From the NCBI GenBank assembly GCA_021396245.1, contig WNYE01000046.1, positions 157,608 through 221,607 of the forward strand: DNA of 64,000 bases, in the 5' to 3' direction. The stretch is from Sporothrix humicola (lineage: Eukaryota > Ascomycota > Sordariomycetes > Ophiostomatales > Ophiostomataceae). The notes beneath the pieces were generated by a model. The model was not told the origin of the DNA and searched no databases. It was given only the letters and a program-made list of their open reading frames with translations. Position 1 is the first letter of the stretch; every line of letters begins with the position of its first letter. Shown piece by piece: positions 20,087-30,429 of this stretch. The position numbers and the translations under genes were made by a program.

Positions 20087-22210
20087 TTATACGACATCGA
20101 TAGCTTCCACCTTTCCTGGCGGGTTGTCCCAGTCGATCCAATAGTAGCCACCAAATCCTGGAATGAGGCCAACCGACAGAAACTGGTACTTGTCGTCGAC
20201 TGGCCTCAAAACCACCAGATCCTGTGCTCCAGCCACCATGTAGACAACATCACCAGCGCCAGCCACATTCGCAGCATATCCCATGCGGCCGTCCTCTGTG
20301 CGGAAGTAGACGTAGTCTTGCGGACGAAACTCCTCGACGCCAAACAAACGGCTGTCAAAGTCTGGCTTTTGGAACTGGTAAGCGGCCTCACGTAGGAGTG
20401 TGTCTCGATCGAGGGCTCCAGTCCGAGTTTCATCTAGAACAGCCTTGAGCGTCTCTTCGCCGGGGTCTCGTTCGTCGTCAGCTAGTTCGGGCAACTGTAC
20501 TTTTCCAGACTTGACAAGACAGTGGAGCAACGAAACGAGGTCTTGGACAGTGTAGGTCTGGTGTTTGGGTCTGTATGGGTCCGCCAGGAGTTCAAAGAGT
20601 GTGATGAAGAACGACTGTCCGTATTTTGTGGAAATGACTTCGTCTGGAGCTCTCGCCGCCACGAGCATGTCGACAATGTTATCTGCGTTTGTGCCTGCTA
20701 AAAACTCGGCCATGTCGGCCAGTTTCTCCATCTGCTTTGATATTGATGTCTCCGTTCTGGCCACATTTCGATCGTACAAGCCAGGACAGATGCCCGGCCT
20801 TGTCACTTCCTGTATCTTTCCGAGGTAGACACCGTGTAGGTGAAGAGTATTCCTGTCGTCGCCGACCTTCACTGCCAAGTCGGCCAGCACATCTGAAGAG
20901 TCTTTCAAGGTGTGGATGAGGCACTGCGTCGGCCGCACGTTCCAGTCGGGCACCCAGCTCGGCAGCGGTGGATTGATTTCTGACTCGCGGCTGCACACGC
21001 CGGCATAGTTGAGCAGCCCTTGCAGCATGCTGTTCCCACCCACGCCGCCCATTTGCACAGCCAGCCATGCCGCCACACGGCAAAACAGCTCGCGGGTGGA
21101 CATGTCGTAGTCGACGGTGACGCCAAAATCCTCGATGCCGCAGACACCGAAAATCATGTCTCTTTCGTCCCAGGAGAAGCGGGTCATGGCCGCTCTCAAA
21201 CACGCCATGGCGCGGATAGGCGGTGCCAGCGTGCCACCATGCAGCTTCGTAAACCTGTAGGCGTTGCACTGCTGATTAAAGTGGGTGAGATTGTTGGCGC
21301 TTTTTCGGACCCCGAGCAGAAACGAGCGGACCTGTTCGACGGGGTCGTTGTCGTCCGGCTGTGCCTTGTTGTACGACGGGTCTCCGTCGATAAAGGCAAG
21401 GACTGGTTTTGAGATGATCCACAGTCTGACACCAAAGGCAGCATCTCGCGTGCAGCTGTCACTCCCCGCAATCAGGCGAATCCGACTTCCCAGGATCAGT
21501 TCCTGCAACGTCCAGATGCGGTACCAGTAGGCACGCCGGGAAAAGACGTCCGTGGTAAATAAAGAGTCCTTGCCGAGATCGTTGATCAGATCCAGGACAT
21601 CAGGCTGGGCAAGAAGTTCGGGTTTCGGTCTGACCTCCTCGTCAAACGTGTATGTTCCGCTACCGTCGCCGCCCACGGCTTTCTTGTCTCCAAAGATCCG
21701 GTTCACCAGACCAAACGCCGCCTGGCTCTGTCGGTCGCCCGGCCCCAGCCAGGCCAGCGTCTCGTGTGCGCCCGTGTAAATGTCCTTCATCATCGCGACC
21801 TGCGCACTCTTTTCGTGGTTGTCCGTCTGGTTGATGCACACGGCGTCGACCCACAGGCCGCGGTCCCGGCACGCGGGCTCGACGTCGGCGACATGCTGAA
21901 GGGCCTCCACCAGGTTGCGCGTCGCCTGAAATGGCAGGCCATTCACCAACATTGGATGCGTGTCGTATTGGTCGCCCCAGACGTACGAGAGCGCATAGTA
22001 GCCAGCCGTCTGCGCTTCCGCCACTGTGACCGTTTTCAAACTGCAGACGATGGGCTGATCGATTGTCTCGGGCGGCGGCGTCGACTCGATCACGAGGATG
22101 CGGATCTCGCGCACATTGTTGTCGGACGGGTGGTGCTGCAGGGGCTTGTAGAGGCGGTCGATGACCGCCGCATTCGGGTTGCGCGGTGCAGGGATGGTTG
22201 CGGGAGACAT
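20087..22210 (-). CDS. HET-domain protein (707 aa)
   Basis: Heterokaryon-incompatibility family, in which the HET domain triggers regulated cell death on non-self recognition between fungal individuals. The diagnostic blocks are in order. YYALSYVWGD is at 71-80, LWVDAVCINQ at 119-128, and the QVAMMKDIYTGAHETLAWLG stretch at about 137-156. The remaining 500 residues are a typical variable C-terminal part with no NACHT, WD40 or ankyrin repeats visible. The frame is a single exon of usual length. It sits inside a run of minus-strand orphan genes, between two family Q members. Most fungal genomes carry dozens of HET-domain genes, so a role in allorecognition here is an inference. Confidence 0.93.
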   Translation of the reverse strand: MSPATIPAPRNPNAAVIDRLYKPLQHHPSDNNVREIRILVIESTPPPETIDQPIVCSLKTVTVAEAQTAGYYALSYVWGDQYDTHPMLVNGLPFQATRNLVEALQHVADVEPACRDRGLWVDAVCINQTDNHEKSAQVAMMKDIYTGAHETLAWLGPGDRQSQAAFGLVNRIFGDKKAVGGDGSGTYTFDEEVRPKPELLAQPDVLDLINDLGKDSLFTTDVFSRRAYWYRIWTLQELILGSRIRLIAGSDSCTRDAAFGVRLWIISKPVLAFIDGDPSYNKAQPDDNDPVEQVRSFLLGVRKSANNLTHFNQQCNAYRFTKLHGGTLAPPIRAMACLRAAMTRFSWDERDMIFGVCGIEDFGVTVDYDMSTRELFCRVAAWLAVQMGGVGGNSMLQGLLNYAGVCSRESEINPPLPSWVPDWNVRPTQCLIHTLKDSSDVLADLAVKVGDDRNTLHLHGVYLGKIQEVTRPGICPGLYDRNVARTETSISKQMEKLADMAEFLAGTNADNIVDMLVAARAPDEVISTKYGQSFFITLFELLADPYRPKHQTYTVQDLVSLLHCLVKSGKVQLPELADDERDPGEETLKAVLDETRTGALDRDTLLREAAYQFQKPDFDSRLFGVEEFRPQDYVYFRTEDGRMGYAANVAGAGDVVYMVAGAQDLVVLRPVDDKYQFLSVGLIPGFGGYYWIDWDNPPGKVEAIDVV

Positions 22211-22674
22211 TTTGACGACGTGAAAGAGTTCTCTCCTTTCCGGCTGTTGTCACATAATGTTTTCGTCTGTCGTGATCGAAACAACGTTTAACCTACCCAC
22301 TAAGTACCTCTCACATCCCACTTGGATGCGGCTCTTTTCCGCCATTTTGACAGGTTGACGTGTGCACCCGGCATCTCCTGCATTTTATGCCTGTTGTCTG
22401 CCTAGTCCCAGCCGCAATGTAACTCGACTGTTGCCGACAATATGCACTGACGTCGCATCGTGGGATGGGCTCCATCACGAACTAAGCCAATCAGACGGCC
22501 CCAGCCGCGCTGACTGCCATCCTTTGTCTATTTTGTGGCTGAAGCGTGGAAAGGACGAGCCAAGCTTCCAGAATCATAAAGGTGCACGGTCCGTGCTTGT
22601 ATAATCAAACATGCAAATGGGGCTGCAAATTACGAGTATTTTATTTTTCCACTTGAGGTGATGATTCTTTCTAA
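22211..22674. other. Intergenic region, nothing recognised
   Basis: It holds the HET gene upstream region and the 3' flank of the next minus-strand gene. No reading frame with a domain is present. Confidence 0.3.
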
Positions 22675-23871
22675 TTAGACATATGGGTATATTTCTGACT
22701 CCTTTGGCGGTGGTACATGTACATAGTTGGCCGCTTGGGATGCCCTCAGAGCCGTATTGACGGCCTCCGCTGCCACCAGCAAGTCCGCCTCGTCGTCGTC
22801 CTCGGGTCGCCGCCCCATCGTCCCCCCCGACACCTTCATCGCCAGCCAGTTCACAACGCCTCTCCGCGGCGTCAGCCACCAGACAATGTCAATGGCTAGA
22901 TCCAGGGCGCTGACCATGTGCGTGGCCGTCGCTTCGATCGGTTCCGCGACAAGTTTGCGGATCATTGCATCGTGGGGCCCTCGTGTAGGCCATTTGTCGG
23001 CCAGTGTCTGGCCTGCAACGGCCCAGTAGCTTCTACTCCGCGCTGCTTCCGTGTCGATCGCCCGTGATGCGTGGTAGGCAATGACGGCAGCACCCCTTAG
23101 CCCGTCAGGAATCTCTCGCCGCAGATAGCGGTCGAGGCCAAGGCTCGGTGTGCAGACGTACCGCCGCGAACGCGCGGCCGCCCTCGCGGCATCCTGCCGG
23201 ACCCATTTCCTGGTCTCCCGGACCGGCTCGTTCATTTCGCGGATCGCCCGCTCGAGAGCCTGGATGTCTCTGGCGTCTGATTTAGCCACCTCCTCGAGGC
23301 AAAGAGCGACGTTTGCCCTTGTTGGGACAGCCATGGCCGACAGGTCCAGTCTCAAACCGTGGCGCACCGCCTCATCGCGCACATTGAGCGCCATCAGGAT
23401 CATGGTGGCCATGCTGGTTTCTAAAAGTTGCACAGTGCGTAGCATCTTTTGCAGCATCATGGCCCGCAGCCGCTGCATTTCTTCCGGCGTCCAGTTCTTG
23501 AGCGCCGCATCAGCCGTCAGCCAAATGTTGCACTCGGGAATCTCGTACGACTCCGCAGCCAGGGCGGCGTCCTCTGGCGACAGACCCGTCCAGCGTGTGA
23601 CGGCCTTGCCAACGGCCTCGCGAAAAACGAGCACGGCCTCGTGGACACGGCAGGCGGCGAGAACATGGGCACTGGTCCGGGCTTCTTCGACGGCAATGTA
23701 GTACCTCGTCTCGTCATCGAGAAAGACGGCCGTTGGGGCAGGGGTAGGGTCGGTGGGCGGATGAGGAGCGTCGGTGTTGGTAATTGTAATGGTTGGCGTC
23801 GTCAAAGACTCTCTGCTGGCGGAGTCAGAGTCGCTACTCTCACCCAGAGGGTGATATTCCTTGGGCGTCAT
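22675..23871 (-). CDS. Family Q orphan protein 3 (398 aa)
   Basis: Paralog of the 15614-16846 protein, of unknown function. Shared blocks are EEARTSAHVLAACRVHEAVL at 62-81, TRWTGLSPEDAA just after, a central ALNVRDEAVRHGLRLDLSAM segment, and GRRPEDDDEAD near the C-terminus followed by an alanine-rich helix. The first 55 residues are Ser/Thr/Pro-rich and probably disordered, and the rest is predicted helical from its composition. There is no signal peptide, membrane segment or catalytic motif. It is a single exon. It lies directly upstream (5') of the HET gene on the same strand. Confidence 0.78.
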   Translation of the reverse strand: MTPKEYHPLGESSDSDSASRESLTTPTITITNTDAPHPPTDPTPAPTAVFLDDETRYYIAVEEARTSAHVLAACRVHEAVLVFREAVGKAVTRWTGLSPEDAALAAESYEIPECNIWLTADAALKNWTPEEMQRLRAMMLQKMLRTVQLLETSMATMILMALNVRDEAVRHGLRLDLSAMAVPTRANVALCLEEVAKSDARDIQALERAIREMNEPVRETRKWVRQDAARAAARSRRYVCTPSLGLDRYLRREIPDGLRGAAVIAYHASRAIDTEAARSRSYWAVAGQTLADKWPTRGPHDAMIRKLVAEPIEATATHMVSALDLAIDIVWWLTPRRGVVNWLAMKVSGGTMGRRPEDDDEADLLVAAEAVNTALRASQAANYVHVPPPKESEIYPYV

Positions 23872-24371
23872 TTTGCCCGTCTTGATGTACTGTGGTGTCG
23901 CTGTGTCGCTGTGTTGCTGTGTTACTGTGTTGTTGGTTATTTGTGTAGTTGATCAAGGTCGAAGAAGGTTGATGAATTGTCAACAAGTTGGCCGGGGCAA
24001 ATAAAACAGGAAAGAGCGAATGGTGTACACATGACTAATATCCATCTTCCCTTAAGTACTAGATAAATACGCAAGGCTACGACTGTACAACGATGCGGCG
24101 ATTCGGCGATCTAACAATCCAACTAGTACACTAGTTCTTGCGCCTTCCGTAATAATCACCAGCTCAGCCGCACTGTACTTATACTCCTTGTCCATTTTCA
24201 CTTTTCACTCAGTACAATGGCTATTTGTTTTTTAAAGCAAAGATTCTCTGTAGGTCATTTTATATCAATTCATATTGCCCCGACGAAAACTAGCATTCTG
24301 GAAGCTCTATGGCAGCTCTGTGCAGATCTTTGTAGCCATTCACATCTCGGCTTGCCTTCTAGGCTTGCCGT
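23872..24371. other. Intergenic region, nothing recognised
   Basis: A GTGTCGCTGTGTTGCTGTGTTACTG-like short repeat near 23890-23940 lies in the probable 5' leader of the family Q gene. No gene is seen. Confidence 0.3.
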
Positions 24372-24930
24372 CTACTTCGGTCCGCAGTATTGCTTCGTCC
24401 GCCACACAAGGTACAAGTAGTCGCCGCCGCGGCCCCGGTTGATGTCGCCCGACTTGCCGTGCCAGCCGCTCGGCGGGTTGCTCTGCTCATCGCCCGAGCG
24501 CCAGAGCGCGACGTCGGTAATGTAGTGGGACCGCCCCATGTCGTTGGACCACGCCAGGTAGCGGTAGTCGCCGCCGGCGCCCTTGGCCAGGTCGTCGCGG
24601 CCGTCCTGGCTGTCGCCGACGATCTCGACCCAGATGTTGTCGACCATGGCGCGCGGGCTCGGGGCGCGCTGGGGCACGAGCCAGACGTACTTTCCGCCGT
24701 AGCCGCAGTTGATGTCGGCGGACTTGCCGTTGATCTCTGTGATGGTGCCGGCAGGAGCGTCATCGCCATAGCAGGTCTGTCTGTCAGCACATCGTACATC
24801 GTTGCATGAAGATGTAGAAAGTACGACGTATGGGCAACAAGAAGGAAGAACAAACTTGAAAATACGAAAAGAACTCGCCACAGTTGCGGGTCGAGCCCGG
24901 CGGATCGGCTGTGATTCCCTCGAAAGGCAT
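24372..24930 (-). CDS. Small three-repeat MABP/beta-prism-like protein (2 exons, 159 aa)
   Basis: Exons are 24856-24930 and 24372-24776, joined in phase 0 across a 79-nt intron (donor GTTTGT, GCTGAC branch, ACAG acceptor). The mature frame holds three repeats of the pattern D-[IL]-x3-G-x-GG-x-Y-x-[YW]-L: SADINCGYGGKYVWL, DDLAKGAGGDYRYL and GDINRGRGGDYLYL. This DLNxGAGGxYIYL-type repeat is known from MABP and Vps62-like beta-prism proteins, a fold used for membrane or carbohydrate binding. The protein consists of little else, so it may be a single three-fold prism. There is no signal peptide. The fold assignment is from the repeat only, and the function is unknown. Confidence 0.65.
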
Positions 24931-25832
24931 TTTGACAGAGGAGAGTGGTTGAGTCTGGTCTAGAGGAGTGGCTAGATTGAAGGTGTGAAGGTGTTGTGTG
25001 ATATGTAGAAGGGAGGTAGAAGGAAGGTAGAGGGAAGAGCAGGAGTCCGAGTTCTTATATAGCCATCGGGCCCTTTGCGTGCTCATCAATATCAATCGTT
25101 CGGTTGCAGGACGTCTAGGTGATGTCAATATTCTGTGCTCAGTATTCCGCATTCAGATGTACTTCAGGCCACGCTTCCGCGTGGTTGCGCACTATGTTTT
25201 GTAAGACATTCAGCGTGACTTGTCGTGCATCGCGCAGCTGCCAAAACTGCTTGCAAGTGCTCAGCTGAGGACAGCCAAATCAATACTGCCCCAACTAGTC
25301 TCGCCGCGGCCCGTATAAATAAGGATAAATATGGCCATTTTAGACCGTCATCATGATGACTTCAAGCAACTCCCACCTGAGTCAAGCCTGTCTGAAGACA
25401 TTTGTTATAACCCATTCCAGAGGTGCCAGATTAGAAATGTCCCTCTTTTGCTCTTTTGGGCTTTGGTATATCGCCATGTCTCAGTCGCCAGGGCCGTTCC
25501 CTCCCGTTCTCGTCCCGTACAGGACACCAACGAACGCCACGTGGATATCATAGACATCTCGCAGAGTAGGTGCTATCCACGTATGTCGTAGTTGTTGATA
25601 AGACGTATTGGGCGTCTTGCATGCGTGGCCAAAATCACAAGATTACGCCACCAGTAGTATGAATGCCGTATATACAGACCATAACATATATAAGAAATTA
25701 CTACGTAAATTATGTTGTTTACGACTCGATTCTTATTACAAAACGTAGAGACAAACAAATCAATAAGAGTCATTTAGCTTTGTAACTGGCTCATACAGAT
25801 ATTGACAGAATCTCTAGTGGTCTTTCCCGGGC
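24931..25832. other. Intergenic region, nothing recognised
   Basis: It holds the 5' flank of the beta-prism gene and the 3' flank of the bestrophin-like gene. The 86-residue frame near 25331 has no domain. The 25640-25760 part is AT-rich. Confidence 0.3.
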
Positions 25833-27533
25833 TTACACGCTTTCCTTGGTCTCTTCTGTCTTGTTGACAGGCTTCTCCGACTCGCGCACTGCTGTCTGGT
25901 GCTTGCCTGTGTTCTCAATGTCGATCGTCTCCCCCCGTCCCTTGTCGATGCCGTTGCAGCCGGACGCAAACTTTGTGCGCAGGGCCGCGTGCAGCTCGTC
26001 GACGCCGCGTTCCTGCCAGAAGGCGTAGCCGCTGGCGCTCAAGGGCCACAATAGCTTGTTGGAGGCGGTCTCAATCCAGTCTGTGACCTTTGGCTTCGGC
26101 CGCGAGGCCACCAAATCAACCTCGCTGGCGATCTGCGCACAATACGTGTCGAGGGGCAGGTCGTTGACGTCGTCGCCAAACGGGTTTTCGACCTCGCGGC
26201 CGATGAAGAGCAGACCCAGGATAATGTAGCCAGCCGCCAAGGTGGCCGGGATGGTGACCCAGTCGAGCGAGTTGAGGAGCTGAAAGGGCAGCAGGAACAC
26301 GTACAGCCAGGTGATCTGGTTGATGGCGATGGCGTAGGCAATGGGCAGGGGCGTGGTCAGGACGCGCTCGGTGCCCGTCAGGATCTCGTTGAGGGCGACA
26401 ATGTTGTTGTAGAGCGGATTAAAGTGCGGCTTCTCGAGCTGCCAGTTGTCGGTGAGCTCGTCGGCGTAGCAAGCCAAATAATTGACAATTTCGAGGGGCA
26501 AATTGCCCAGTGGACGCTGCGACCGCTTGATGGCCTTGCGCGGGTTGCTTGCCGCCATACTGAGCCCCAGCGACTCGCCGACCACCTTGAAGATGCTCTG
26601 CCTCTTGTTCTCGTCGTCTGACCGCCCCGGGTCGTCACGCGTGGCCGCGCCCGCCCACGTGTCAATGTGTGAGACAAAACCGGCCAGATCCTCATAGTCT
26701 GTGTACGGCTCGAAGCGCAGCTTGTGCTTGAGGGCGACCGCGAACGCCACCAGCAGCTTCATCGCCGTCAGCTTGGCCAGCGTGTCCTTTTCCTTGTGGT
26801 CCGGCCGCGTCTTGGCGTGGTACCAGATGACGCGCGCCAGGTTGTTGGACACAAAGATCAGCTGCGCCCAGTACCGCCGGCCCTCGCTGTAGCGCTCGTA
26901 GGCCGTCGAGCTGCGGAAGCTCAGGCTCATGCCGACCACGAAGCCGGTAATTGTGAGGATTGTGTTGCTGATGCCGACTACAACCAGCGAGCGAAGCGAG
27001 CGTTAGCCAAAGATAGTAGTTAATGGGGGCTGAGGGTGGGGGTACGTACGATTGACAGAGGTAAACTTGGTGATGCAGGTGATGGCCGTGGCCCATCCAC
27101 CCAAAAAGAACAACGGCACAATCAACCGCGGCAGGATGCTGCCGTGCATCTGCAGAAACAGCGGCCACTTGGAGTGCTTGGCAATGTCGCGCGGGCCGGA
27201 AAAGTAGTTGTCGAGGCCAAACGCCGTGCGCCGGCGGTCGGATTGCTTGAGAGTCTTGTAGCCAGAAGGCGCAGTAGCAGTCGGGGCATCGGTCGAGAAC
27301 TCCGTGTTGGACTTGGGCGCGATGCTAACGTGGACGGGCTGCTTTGCAGGAATAGGAGGAGTTTCTGTCGCGGGACTCTCGACCGGAGTTGTGTCGTCGG
27401 AGGGTGCATCCTGCTTATCGGTCGGGGCGGCGGCAGGAGCAGGAAAGGGGGCAGTGGAAGGAGCGGCAGCCGGGGTGGGTGCAGGGATGACACCGACGCC
27501 AGTGACGCCGGCGATGAGGACTTCTTCCGCCAT
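25833..27533 (-). CDS. Bestrophin/UPF0187-like anion channel (2 exons, 542 aa)
   Basis: Fungal member of the bestrophin-related (UPF0187) family, probably a chloride or anion channel in a cellular membrane. Exons are 27050-27533 and 25833-26977. The 72-nt intron has donor GTACGT, GCTAAC branch and TAG acceptor and splits codon 162. The first 120 residues are Pro/Ala-rich and likely cytosolic. Hydrophobic segments follow at about 133-155 and 163-182, then the family signature SFRSSTAYERYSEGR at about 181-195. Two further hydrophobic segments (TWLYVFLLPFQLL, IPATLAAGYIILGLLFI) precede the conserved ENPFGDDVNDLPLD, which in bestrophins lies near the acidic Ca-binding clasp. The tail is polar. 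The family is clear, the ion and organelle are inferred. Confidence 0.85.
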
Positions 27534-28890
27534 GTTGTCTAAATCAAAGTAAATAAGAATAAACAGGAACGGAAAACCCTGCTGGCAAGACAAGAAACGA
27601 CATAAAGTGATGATGATATTCAAAGATTGCCGACTTTGAAATGGGGGCGAGCACATAATTTATTCTTATCCATTTCTTCCCCTTTCTTTCTTTTTCTCTT
27701 TTTTTCGTCTTTCACTCTATTTCTACATTTGCGAAGCACATGCTCCGGCAACGCCATTTCTCGTTAATACAGTAAAATTGACCAGGCATCGTATCGCCAG
27801 CATGGACCTGTTCCTAATCAGGACTCAATTTGTTGACAAAGGCATCCCTTTTTCCAGGCTGAACCAGCTTAAGCCAGCTGTGCTTGAACCGGCCTCCTGG
27901 GCCTCCCTGGATTTGGACCGAAGGGCTAGACTTTCGTAGGGCAGCAGGCGCCGGTAGTTGCGTTTATTGGGCGGGTCCTGTCGACCAGACGTAGAAAATC
28001 TAGACGAGGCGAGAAGGGGGAGAGAAGCAGGAGAAGGAGAGGAACCAGTGCACAGAATCGACGATAAAACATGAGATAAAAAAACGATAAAAGACAGACA
28101 AAACGGCAGCAAAATAAGGCGGCCAAGCATCGTCTGGGCATGCACAAAGAGGAAAGCGACAAAGACACAGGCCAAAAACAAGCAAACCCAAGAAAAAAGA
28201 AGCCTTTTCAGATCTAGCCCCCTGCGTGTTGTTGCTTTTTGCGGGAACGGTCGCGTGCCGCTCTGCCTCTTTAGTCTTTTTTTGCGGGGTTCTTTGGTGG
28301 CTTTCCCAAGTTCTAGGCCCTTTCCAGGCCCTTGTGGCTTTCATTCGTCTGTTAGGCTCCGCCAATATATTGGAACCGTGACCACGGCGACGTGGAAACA
28401 GCCGTCCAGCGAATAGATCGAAAAGAGAAGACACGATACCCAGAAGGTCACTAGGCGATGTAGACAAAGGTAGGAAAAGGCCTGAAGCGACCTTGAATCG
28501 GCGTAGCAGACCCAATGGTGCGATTCCGTCAAGTAAGAGAAATGTAGAAATTCGACACGTCAACAGGCGGCAGAGTCAGACAACTGAAGAAGGAAATCAC
28601 GATACAAGCTGAAGAGCTAAAATTTAAGAAGCTGAAAAGCAAATAAAACAAGGCTGAAGTGCAGCAATGGATATTGACAAAAAAAAAAATTTGAAAAGGA
28701 GAACGACAATGATATCACTGTGTTTCGATAACAGGCGGTGAACAGACAGCCCTGTTTTAGGCAATTATACTGGTAGTCAACATTAATAGTGTAATAAATT
28801 CATAATTATTATCCTTCTCATCTGCATTTACATTATCCCAATCCACCTTGTACTATCATTAGTACAACTTAATACCTCGCCGACTGCCTC
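27534..28890. other. Gene-poor region
   Basis: A 187-residue minus-strand frame at 28000-28563 has no domain, shifts between Arg-rich and Phe/Leu-rich stretches, and I do not accept it. The remainder is the bestrophin gene leader and the DUF1996 gene 3' flank (AT-rich near 28670-28860). Confidence 0.4.
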
Positions 28891-29925
28891 TTACTCAGGC
28901 TCCATGCCGGGCAGGTGCGACAGCCAGCCGTTGACGTCCTCGTGCACCAGCTGCTTGACCGAGCACTTGGTCGCCTGTTCTGTGGTTTGCACCTTGAGCG
29001 CGCTGCAGGTGTCGCCGGTGCAGCGCGCGTCCATGGCCTTTTGGAGCGAGTCGCCCTTCCACCCAAACACGTAGTCGCCGTGCTGCGAGTAGCCCTTTTC
29101 GTCGTTTGTGCTCCAGACAAACGGCTGCGAGCCGTCGGCGGGCCAGAGCTCCTTTTTGTTGAACTGGCGGGTGTCCCAAATTGTCTCCAACATGAGCTGG
29201 GGGATCTTGACGGGGTGCGTCGAGGGGCAGACGCCGTTGCTGCCGACGTCGTTGGGGCCGGACCCGGACGAAGGGTAGGCGACGTGTGATTTGTGGTCCG
29301 CGCTATCGGTGTTCTTGCCGTCCCAGCAGGTCGGGAACGTAATGACAGACCGAATTCCACCCGCACAGAATCCTTTCGGGAGCGTCTGGGCGTCCGGCGA
29401 GGCACAGTTGAGGTTCGAGTTGTCGCCCGAGGCGGGCATACAGCGGTGACAGACTTTGTGGGCCGGGCCGGACGTTTTTGCGCCGGCGTCGCCCACGAGC
29501 ATGCGGAAGCCGGGCTTGAACGCCGTGACGGACGTGCCCTTGTTGGCCGCCGGAATGTAATAGACCGTCACGCCGCCGTTGCCTTTAAGGCCCTGGTTCG
29601 GTATCTGCGGGACGCGTGTAAACGAGCCATTGCGTGCTTTGAAATACAAGACGGCCGTCCAGTAGTTTGAAAAGTCTTCGGAGAACGTGCACGTCGTGCA
29701 AGTGGACAACGCCGTCAAGTCGTGTGTCGACGGGTCCATGGTTGCATTGAACGAGTTGCCGCCGACGACCTGGTGGAGATGCGGCGACGGAATCGACCCG
29801 GGGTTCACCAGCGGATCGATGCGGTCGACCACCAGCTGCGAGCACTGGAACCGCATCATCGGCATCGAGCCCTGGGCGACGGCCTGCTGCACGAGGTGTG
29901 CGAGGACAAAGGCCTTGAACTGCAT
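28891..29925 (-). CDS. Secreted DUF1996 protein (344 aa)
   Basis: Extracellular fungal protein of the DUF1996 family, function not established. It has a signal peptide of about 17 residues (ending QAVA). The core then shows the family hallmarks: CSQLVVDRIDPLVNPG, the His motif PHLHQVVGGNSF, ITFPTCWDGKNTDS with DHKSHVAYP, CPSTHPVKIPQLMLE, and GDYVFGWKGDSLQKAMD. Paired cysteines (for example CTTC, CHRC) suggest disulfides. The single exon has normal family length without the C-terminal WSC or Ser/Thr-rich extension that some members carry. The start at 29925 gives the signal peptide directly. Confidence 0.92.
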   Translation of the reverse strand: MQFKAFVLAHLVQQAVAQGSMPMMRFQCSQLVVDRIDPLVNPGSIPSPHLHQVVGGNSFNATMDPSTHDLTALSTCTTCTFSEDFSNYWTAVLYFKARNGSFTRVPQIPNQGLKGNGGVTVYYIPAANKGTSVTAFKPGFRMLVGDAGAKTSGPAHKVCHRCMPASGDNSNLNCASPDAQTLPKGFCAGGIRSVITFPTCWDGKNTDSADHKSHVAYPSSGSGPNDVGSNGVCPSTHPVKIPQLMLETIWDTRQFNKKELWPADGSQPFVWSTNDEKGYSQHGDYVFGWKGDSLQKAMDARCTGDTCSALKVQTTEQATKCSVKQLVHEDVNGWLSHLPGMEPE

Positions 29926-30429
29926 CGTGATGGGAGACAGTCGGTGTAGTTGTAATCAAGGAGAAATATTGTTGGCGTTGTCAAAATCACATCGTGAAAA
30001 TATGGCTGAAAGCCATGGCACTGTGGCAGACAAGCAGTACATATATATTTGTGATCATCCTTCTAGGTGGCAGTTCGTCTGACCCCATGTTTTCGTCTCT
30101 TCATGGTCTCTCAACTTGCCGAGACCCGCCAGTCCGATATGCTTGTTTGGATTGATTTTGATTAAATGTGTGTATGTTTGTTATTTAGGCGGGTGTTTTC
30201 TCACACGGGGATTGGTCAACAACACAGTGCTGTCCACAAGATCTATACGAGAAGCCTGTATTTTGCCGACGATGGGATGGCCCGCCCATCTACCCAATCT
30301 AAACAACTCAAAATAATATAAATCTTCCGTCAGATATTGTCCGCGCGACAATTGGCTCGGCACTTGGACTGATGAGTAGAGCCGTCATATTATTTTGTCA
30401 TCCTCTCCCTCTCTTGTTCCTTGCATCGC
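29926..30429. other. Intergenic region, nothing recognised
   Basis: It holds the DUF1996 upstream region. Frames of about 60 residues have no features of genes. Confidence 0.3.

Noticed and set aside
28000..28563. 187-residue minus-strand frame
   Set aside because: Composition changes abruptly along the frame, there is no domain, and nothing suggests coding beyond its length.
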